From Kitasatospora sp. NBC_00240 (GTDB taxonomy: Bacteria; Actinomycetota; Actinomycetes; Streptomycetales; Streptomycetaceae): a stretch of DNA of 64,000 nucleotides. Shown piece by piece: positions 58,320 to 64,000 of this stretch; the first letter of the stretch is position 1, and every line of letters starts with the position of its first letter. Position numbers and translations under genes: made by a program. The DNA lies in the NCBI RefSeq assembly GCF_026342405.1, contig NZ_JAPEMU010000001.1, positions 1,054,001-1,118,000 on the forward strand, read 5' to 3'. Below the pieces are notes generated by a model that ran no database searches, had not been told where the DNA came from, and saw only the letters and a list, made by a program, of their open reading frames with translations.

Positions 58320-60056
58320 ATGACGCGCCGATTCGACGTTGTGGAGACCGGTATCGCCGACCTGCGCGCGGCGCTGGAGAAAGGCGAGACCACCGCGGTC
58401 GGCCTGCTCGACGCCTACCTCGCGCGGATCGACGCGTACGACCGGCCCGGCACCGGCACCGCCCTCAACGCGATGGTGGTGATGAACCCGGACGCCCGCG
58501 CCGAGGCGGAGGCCTCCGACGCACGCCGCGCGCGCGGCGAGACGCTCGGCCCGCTGGACGGCATCCCGTACACCGCGAAGGACAGCTACCTCGCGAAGGG
58601 ACTGACCGCCGCGGCCGGCTCGCCCGCGTTCGAGCACCTCGTCGCCCAGCGCGACGCCTTCGCCGTCGAGCGGCTGCGCGCGGGCGGGGCCGTCCTCATA
58701 GGGCTCACCAACATGCCGCCGATGGCGAACGGCGGCATGCAGCGCGGCGTGTACGGCCGCGCGGAGAGCCCGTACAGCACCGACTGGCTCACCAGCGCCT
58801 ACGGCTCCGGCTCCTCCAACGGCTCCGGCACCGCGACGGCGGCGTCGTTCGGCGCGTTCGGCCTCGGCGAGGAGACCTGGTCGTCGGGCCGGGCGCCCGC
58901 CTCGAACAACGCGCTGTGCGCCTACACGCCCAGCCGCGGCGTGATCTCGGTGCGCGGCAACTGGCCGCTGGTACCGACCATGGACGTCGTGGTCCCGCAC
59001 ACCCGCACCATGGCCGACCTGTTCGAACTGCTCGACGTCATCGTCGCCGACGACCCGGAGCCGCGCGGCGACCTGTGGCGCGCACAGCCGTGGGTGCCGC
59101 TGCCCTCGGCGTCGCAGGTGCGCCCCGCCTCGTACCCGGCCCTCGCACCCACCGACGCCCGGACGGCGCACGCCGCACTCGCCGGCAAGCGCGTCGGCGT
59201 ACCCAGGATGTACATCAACGCCGACCCCGGCGCCGGCACCAACCCCGACGGCGGCATCGGCGGCCAGACCGGGCAGCGGATCGACACGCGCCCCTCGGTG
59301 ATCGCCCTGTGGGAAGCCGCGCGCCGCGACCTGGAGGCCGCCGGCGCCGAGGTGGTCGAGGTCGACTTCCCCGTCGTGTCCAACTACGAGTCCGACCGCC
59401 CCGGGGCGCCCTCGCTGCACACCCGCGGCCTGGTCGGCCGCGACTTTCTCACCGTCGAGATCGAGGACCTGTCCGCCTGGGCGTGGGACGACTTCCTGCG
59501 GGCCAACGGCGACCCGGCGCTCGCCACCTTGGCCGAGGTCGACCCCGACCGCATCTGGCCCAGGCAGCAGGGCGAACTCCCCGACCGCTACACCGGCTTC
59601 GACGACACCATCGGCGACTACCCGCGCCTGGTGCGCGAGCGCCCGTACGCGTCCTTCACCGACATGCCGCACCTCGAAGAGGGGCTGCGCGGGCTTGAGG
59701 AGACCCGCCGGGTCGACCTGGAGCTGTGGATGGACGACCTGCGCCTGGACGCGGTGGTGTTCCCCGCGGTCGCCGACGTGGGGCCCGCGGACATGGACGT
59801 CTCCGAGGCGTCCGCCGAGCTCGGCTGGCGCAACGGTGTCTGGGTCGCGAACGGCAACCTGGTGCCCCGTCACCTCGGCATCCCCACGGTGACCGTGCCG
59901 ATGGGCGCCATGGCGGACACCGGCATGCCCGTCGGGCTGACCTTCGCCGGCCGTGCCTACGACGACAACGCGCTGCTGGCCCTCGGCGCGGCCTTCGAGG
60001 CGACGGGCAGTCGGCGCACGGTGCCGCCGCGCACGCCGCGCCTGACGGCGGAGTGA
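58320..60056 (+). CDS. Amidase (amidase-signature family)
   Basis: The protein has 578 residues. The catalytic lysine is in GIPYTAKDSYLAKGLTAAAG, the glycine/serine-rich signature is YGSGSSNGSGTATAASFGA and the nucleophile serine is in GEETWSSGRAPAS. The C terminus has HLGIPTVTVPMGAMADTGMP, typical of amidases that act on amides or carbamates. AGGAGA eight bases upstream sets the start. Its neighbour TetR gene and the shared operator suggest substrate induction. Confidence 0.92.
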   Translation: MTRRFDVVETGIADLRAALEKGETTAVGLLDAYLARIDAYDRPGTGTALNAMVVMNPDARAEAEASDARRARGETLGPLDGIPYTAKDSYLAKGLTAAAGSPAFEHLVAQRDAFAVERLRAGGAVLIGLTNMPPMANGGMQRGVYGRAESPYSTDWLTSAYGSGSSNGSGTATAASFGAFGLGEETWSSGRAPASNNALCAYTPSRGVISVRGNWPLVPTMDVVVPHTRTMADLFELLDVIVADDPEPRGDLWRAQPWVPLPSASQVRPASYPALAPTDARTAHAALAGKRVGVPRMYINADPGAGTNPDGGIGGQTGQRIDTRPSVIALWEAARRDLEAAGAEVVEVDFPVVSNYESDRPGAPSLHTRGLVGRDFLTVEIEDLSAWAWDDFLRANGDPALATLAEVDPDRIWPRQQGELPDRYTGFDDTIGDYPRLVRERPYASFTDMPHLEEGLRGLEETRRVDLELWMDDLRLDAVVFPAVADVGPADMDVSEASAELGWRNGVWVANGNLVPRHLGIPTVTVPMGAMADTGMPVGLTFAGRAYDDNALLALGAAFEATGSRRTVPPRTPRLTAE

Positions 60057-60416
60057 CCTGACGGGTGTCGCGTCGCGTCGGACGCGGTCGGACGCGGACG
60101 TCCGGCGGCTCGGCGCGCGGTCAGGGGGTGGTGGGCGGCGGCGGTGCCGGCCTGCCCTCCCCCTCCCCCGCCGCCGGTCCGGGTCGGTGGGCAGGCCGGC
60201 ACCGCCCGAGGAGACCGGGTCCGCCGGGGGCCCGGTTCTGGTCCTGGCCGCCGAAGGCCTCGACGGCACCGGGCCCGTTAATGATTCCAAGGTGCAGGTC
60301 ACTTCCGCCGTCGCAGCACCGGACGCGTGGAGTCCTTCCCGTGCGCCCGGGGCGGGCCGGCCGGACCACGAACCGGAGAATCCCGGCCGACTCCCGTGCC
60401 TCCGGCCGGGTACGTC
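60057..60416. other. Gap between the amidase and the regulator scrap
   Basis: This 360-base stretch separates two convergent units. I see short GTCGG/GGACGCG repeats near its left end but no gene or clear terminator. Confidence 0.45.
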
Positions 60417-60603
60417 CTAGCCTTCCGGGTCGACACGGACGGCGTCCGGGACGAAGGTGCTGCTGTGTTCGTCGACGGCCAGCGTCCGGCCGATCGCCGG
60501 GGCGGAGCGCTGGGCGCAGGCGGGACGCTCGCAGATCGTGCAGCCGAGGCCGATCGGTGTGGCGGCGGCCTTGTCACCGAGGAAGGCCGGTACGAAAGAA
60601 CGG
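60417..60603 (-). pseudogene. C-terminal scrap of an ScfR-type (XRE, short-chain acyl) regulator
   Basis: About 60 codons read FVPAFLGDKAAATPIGLG, CTICERPACAQRSAPAIGRT and LAVDEHSSTFVPDAVRVD to a TAG. The C-x-x-C-E-R-P-x-C-x-Q-R segment and the final RTLAVDEH are typical of the C terminus of short-chain fatty acyl regulators with an XRE head. The N-terminal 400 residues are missing. It starts just behind the stop codon of the luciferase-like gene, so a deletion or insertion removed the rest. Confidence 0.75.
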
Positions 60604-60609
60604 AGGGGT

Positions 60610-61653
60610 TCAGTGGGCGACGGGCTGCTCCGCCAGGGCCGGGATCACGTCGGAGGCGAACAGCCGCATCGACGCGAACGCGGTCTCGGCGGGCAGGGTC
60701 CCGTACTCGAAGGCGGCGTTGACCTGGGTGACGCCGGCGGCGGCGAGCTCCCGGAGCTGCTCGACGATCTGCTCGGGCGAGCCGGCGAGCAGCCGCTGGT
60801 AGGCGAGCTCCTCGTCGGCCGGATCGATGGCGGCGGGGATCGGCGGGACGCCACCGGTCGGGTACGCGCCCTGGGCGAGCGCCCGGGAGGTCTGGATCTG
60901 CCGGGCGACCTCGCGGGCGGCCGCCCGCCGCCCGGCCGGGTCCGTGCCGACGTGCACGAAGCGGTTGACGGCGTACTGGCGGCCCTGCGCCGCCACACCC
61001 TCCTCGGCCGCGAGTGCGGCCACCGTCCGCCACTGTTCGGCGACTTCCTCCGGCGTCGAAAGGGCCAGGCCCAGCAGGTGGAAGCCGCGGCGGACGGCGT
61101 GGCGGGTCGACTCCGGGCTCACGGCGGCCGCCCAGACCGGTGGGTGCGGGGCTTGGAAGGACGGCGGCAGCACCGAGACCGGGGCGTCGATCCGGTGGAA
61201 CTCCCCCTTGTGGGTGACCTCGGTCTCGGTGAGCAGCCGGAGCACCAGATCGACGGACTCCTCGTAGGCGGCCCGGCTGCCGTCCAGGTCGCGGCCGAAG
61301 CCGAGGAACTCGTGCGGCTGGTAGCCGCGCCCGATGCCGAGGTCCAGCCGGCCGCCCGAGAGCTGGTCGAGCGTGTTGACGTCGGCGACGAGCCGGACCG
61401 GGTCCCAGAGCGGCAGTACCAGGATGCCGGTGCCGATCCGCAGGTCGGGGGCGAGCGAGGCGGCGTGTCCGAGCAGCAGCAGCGGCGAGGAGCTGAGGCT
61501 GTAGCCGGAGAAGTGGTGCTCGGTGACCCAGATCCCGGCGAAGCCCTTGTCGTTGGCCCATTCGACCTGGCGGCCGAACTCCAGGTACTTCTGCCGTGCG
61601 GACGCGCGGTCCACCGAGGGCGAGATGCTCAGATAGGTGATTCCAAGGCGCAT
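60610..61653 (-). CDS. Luciferase-like (LLM class) flavin-dependent oxidoreductase
   Basis: The protein has 347 residues. It starts with the usual barrel strand MRLGITYLSISPSVDRASAR, then FAGIWVTEHHFSGYSLSSSP, GTGILVLPLWDPVRLVADVN and LDQLSGGRLDLGIGRGYQPH. It should use FMNH2 or F420H2 with oxygen. It lies 70 bases after the PKS gene in the same direction, so it may be a tailoring enzyme for the polyketide. The stop codon is followed at once by the regulator scrap. Confidence 0.9.
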   Translation of the reverse strand: MRLGITYLSISPSVDRASARQKYLEFGRQVEWANDKGFAGIWVTEHHFSGYSLSSSPLLLLGHAASLAPDLRIGTGILVLPLWDPVRLVADVNTLDQLSGGRLDLGIGRGYQPHEFLGFGRDLDGSRAAYEESVDLVLRLLTETEVTHKGEFHRIDAPVSVLPPSFQAPHPPVWAAAVSPESTRHAVRRGFHLLGLALSTPEEVAEQWRTVAALAAEEGVAAQGRQYAVNRFVHVGTDPAGRRAAAREVARQIQTSRALAQGAYPTGGVPPIPAAIDPADEELAYQRLLAGSPEQIVEQLRELAAAGVTQVNAAFEYGTLPAETAFASMRLFASDVIPALAEQPVAH

Positions 61654-61723
61654 GACCGGGACTCTCTCCTCGACGACGGGTACGGGTACGGGTGACGTGC
61701 GGAACTGCGGATCCGACGGACGA

Positions 61724-64000
61724 TCAGGTGACGGGCGCGGCGGAGGCGGCGAGCAGCCCGTGCAGGTGCGCGGCGAGTTCGGCCGGGGTCGGATGGTCGA
61801 AGGCCACCACCGGGCGCAGCTCCAGGCCGGTCGCCGTGGCCAGCCGGTTGCGCAGGTCCAGGACGCTGAAGGAGGAGAAGCCGACGTCCTGGAAGCGGTC
61901 CTGGTCGCCGATCTCCGCCGGGTCCTCGTGGCCGAGGGCGGCCGCGGCCTGCTCCCGGACCAGCGCCAGCAGCAGCTCGGTGCGCTGCTCCTCGGCCGCC
62001 TCCTCCCACTGGCGCTTCAGCGCGCCGGGGTCGTCGGCGGGCAGTCCGCCGGGTGCCTTGGCGGGATGTCCGCCCTCCACCCGGACCGAGGGACCGGCCC
62101 CGGTCGGGAAGGGCGTGGCCAGCCAGTGGCGGTCCGCGGCGAACGGATGCCCGGGGACGGTGTCGGGCGCGCTGCGGGGCCCGGGGCCGGGCGCCGGGAC
62201 CGGGCGGTTCACCAGCAGGCCGTGCATCTCGGCCCCGGCGAGCACCGCCGCGAACGCCCGCGGCTGCGGCAGCTCGCGCCGCTGCGCCGCCAGGTGCACC
62301 GCCTCCGGATGGATGACGGCGGTGAGCGCGCTGAGCGTGGCGGTCGGGCCGAGCTCCACGTACGCGGTGATGCCGAGCTGGTCGCGCAGGCTGCGCACGC
62401 CGTGCTCGAAGCGGACGGTGGCGCGGATGTGCTCGGTCCAGTGGTCGGGGCCGGCGATCCGCTCCGGGTCGGCGGGCTCGCCGGTGAGGTTGCTGATCAC
62501 CGGCACCTGCGGCGGCCGGTAGGTGATCCGGGCCGCCTCCGCGCGGAACCGCTCCAGGACCGGGTCGAGGTGCGCGGAGTGGAAGGCGTGCGAGACCGTC
62601 AGCCTGCGGGTGCGCAGCCCCAGCCCGGCGCAGGTCCGTTCCAGGGCGGCCACCGCCTCGGTGTCACCGGACACCACGGTGGACGCCGGGCCGTTGACCG
62701 CGGCGAGGCCGAGCGCGTCCCCGTAGGGTTCGAGCAGCTCCACGACCTGCTGCTCGGCTGCCAGGACGGAGAGCATCGCCCCGGCGCCCGAGGGGAGTTC
62801 GTCCATCAGCCGGGCCCGGGCCGCGACCAGGGCGGCCGCCGGCTCCAGGTCGAACACGCCGGCCAGGTGGGCGGCGGAGATCTCGCCGATCGAGTGGCCG
62901 AGGACGGCGGCCGGCGGCGCCAGTCGGGTGCCGAGCAGCCGGGCCAGCGCACTCTGGTGGGCGAAGAGCGCGGGCTGGGTGTAGCGGGTGCGGTCCAGCA
63001 GGACGGCGTCCGGGGTGCCCGGTTCGGCGAACAGGACGTCCCGCAGCGGGCGTTCGAGATGCGGGTCGAGCGCGTCGCAGGCCTCGTCCAGGGCTTTGGC
63101 GAACTCCCGGTACTCCGCGTACAGTTCGCGCCCCATGCCGGCCCGCTGGGAGCCCTGGCCGGAGAAGGTCCAGGCCGTCCGGCCGGGGAGTCCCACGGTG
63201 CCGCGCACCAGTGCGGGGTGGGCGCGGCCGGCCGCGAGGGCGTGCAGGGCGGGGGCGATCTCCTCCGGGTGGTCGGTCAGCACAGCCGCGCGGTGCGGGA
63301 AGCGCGCCCGGCCGTGGGCGAGCCAGTGGGCGGTGTCGCCCGGCGCCCGGTGGGCGCCGGCCGCCGCGTGCGCGGCGAGGGCCAGCGCGTGGGTGCGCAG
63401 GGCGTCGGGGGTACGGGCGCTGAGCAGCCAGGGCAGTTCGGCGTCGGCACGCGGGTCGGCGGCCTCCTCCGCGGGCAGGGCGTCGTCGTCGGCCTCGGGT
63501 CCGGGTGCCTCCTCCAGCACGACGTGGGCGTTGGTGCCGCTGATCCCGAAGGAGGAGACGGCGGCCCGGCGCGGCCGGCCGGTGCGGGGCCAGGGCGCGG
63601 CCTCGGTGAGCAGTTCGACGGCTCCGGCGGACCAGTCGACGTGTGGGGTGGGCGCATCGACGTGCAAGGTGGCGGGCAGGGTGTCGTGCCGCAGGGCGAG
63701 GATCATCTTGATCACGCCGGCCACCCCGGCGGCGGCCTGGGTGTGGCCGATGTTGGACTTCAACGATCCCAGCCGCAGCGGCCGTTCGCGCTCGCCCTGC
63801 CCGTAGACGGCGAGGACGGCGCCGGCCTCGATGGGGTCGCCGAGGGTGGTGCCGGTGCCGTGCGCCTCGACGGCGTCGACCTGTTCCGGGGTGAGCCGGG
63901 CGTCGGCCAGGGCCTGCCGGATCACCTCCTCCTGGGCGGGACCGCTCGGGGCGGTGAGCCCGTTGCTGGGCCCGTCCTGGTTGACGGCGGAGCCGCGGAG
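61724..64000 (-). CDS. Type I polyketide synthase, C-terminal KS-AT-ACP part (5' end outside window)
   Basis: The visible 758 residues begin in the C-terminal half of a ketosynthase (VNQDGPSNGLTAPS, EAHGTGTTLGDPIEAG, LKSNIGHTQAAAGVAG, both catalytic histidines). The acyltransferase has FSGQGSQRAGMGRELYAEY and GHSIGEISAAHL with the HAFH motif, which predicts malonyl-CoA. The ACP has RFQDVGFSSFSVLDLRNRL; SSF replaces the usual DSL, and the second serine is the carrier site. No KR, DH, ER, or TE lies between AT and the stop codon, so this module adds a malonyl unit without reduction and hands the chain to another protein. Confidence 0.95.
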   Translation of the reverse strand, partial: LRGSAVNQDGPSNGLTAPSGPAQEEVIRQALADARLTPEQVDAVEAHGTGTTLGDPIEAGAVLAVYGQGERERPLRLGSLKSNIGHTQAAAGVAGVIKMILALRHDTLPATLHVDAPTPHVDWSAGAVELLTEAAPWPRTGRPRRAAVSSFGISGTNAHVVLEEAPGPEADDDALPAEEAADPRADAELPWLLSARTPDALRTHALALAAHAAAGAHRAPGDTAHWLAHGRARFPHRAAVLTDHPEEIAPALHALAAGRAHPALVRGTVGLPGRTAWTFSGQGSQRAGMGRELYAEYREFAKALDEACDALDPHLERPLRDVLFAEPGTPDAVLLDRTRYTQPALFAHQSALARLLGTRLAPPAAVLGHSIGEISAAHLAGVFDLEPAAALVAARARLMDELPSGAGAMLSVLAAEQQVVELLEPYGDALGLAAVNGPASTVVSGDTEAVAALERTCAGLGLRTRRLTVSHAFHSAHLDPVLERFRAEAARITYRPPQVPVISNLTGEPADPERIAGPDHWTEHIRATVRFEHGVRSLRDQLGITAYVELGPTATLSALTAVIHPEAVHLAAQRRELPQPRAFAAVLAGAEMHGLLVNRPVPAPGPGPRSAPDTVPGHPFAADRHWLATPFPTGAGPSVRVEGGHPAKAPGGLPADDPGALKRQWEEAAEEQRTELLLALVREQAAAALGHEDPAEIGDQDRFQDVGFSSFSVLDLRNRLATATGLELRPVVAFDHPTPAELAAHLHGLLAASAAPVT

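Overview
The window is GC-rich (well above 70% by eye), with codons almost always ending in G or C, frequent GTG starts, many four-base stop/start overlaps, secreted proteins with alanine-rich signal peptides and a part of a type I polyketide synthase. A perfect 14-bp CebR-type cellulose box (45442..45455) fits the family Streptomycetaceae (Streptomyces or Kitasatospora). Many small regulator plus enzyme pairs, truncated genes and one insertion sequence suggest a chromosome arm or other accessory region rather than the conserved core. No rRNA, tRNA, CRISPR array or prophage was seen.

Layout. 1-14.3 kb: VOC protein, membrane glutaredoxin, methyltransferase, aminoglycoside-type phosphotransferase, orphan barstar, an HTH/SRPBCC/DHFR-like operon, a DUF4345/TetR divergent pair, a large FUSC transporter, a NADAR-type protein, a second methyltransferase, and an IS5-family element that split a monooxygenase gene (both halves remain readable). 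14.3-20.2 kb: an open high-GC3 remnant, a secreted seven-repeat delta-60/DUF11/RTX protein, a VOC gene with a coupled small gene, and a LysR/P450 divergent pair. 20.3-25.0 kb: glpD-tetR divergent from an alkyl-DHAP-synthase-like oxidase and a diacylglycerol kinase, the same gene order as Mycobacterium tuberculosis Rv2249c-Rv2252. 25.0-29.9 kb: glycosidase remnant, NRDE, DinB, VOC, Ohr, hydrolase remnant, VOC, HxlR. 30.2-35.9 kb: a secreted lamin-tail protein followed by a striking nested hairpin, then a Baeyer-Villiger-type monooxygenase / TetR / esterase unit with a perfect 18-bp palindrome.

35.9-43.8 kb is a single operon: a 35-residue leader peptide with a cysteine near its end, a peptide/nickel-type ABC importer (lipoprotein, two permeases, fused ATPase) and two luciferase-like monooxygenases. 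I read it as a cysteine-attenuated organosulfur uptake and desulfurisation operon. 44.0-52.8 kb: small membrane protein, lipoprotein, CebR-box glycoside hydrolase with a CBM2, a ChaA-like exchanger, a cation/proton antiporter coupled to DUF2254, and DUF7144. 53.0-60.1 kb: GH15 trehalase-like enzyme, glutamate decarboxylase, DUF4916, and TetR divergent from an amidase. 60.4-64.0 kb: a C-terminal scrap of an ScfR-type regulator, a luciferase-like oxidoreductase, and the 3' end of a type I PKS (KS-AT-ACP, malonyl-type AT) that leaves the window on the right.

The best leads for new biology are the leader-peptide sulfur operon, the DUF7638-NADAR protein, the putative ether-lipid locus and the palindrome-controlled BVMO/esterase unit. 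All functions come from reading the translations; no database search was possible.
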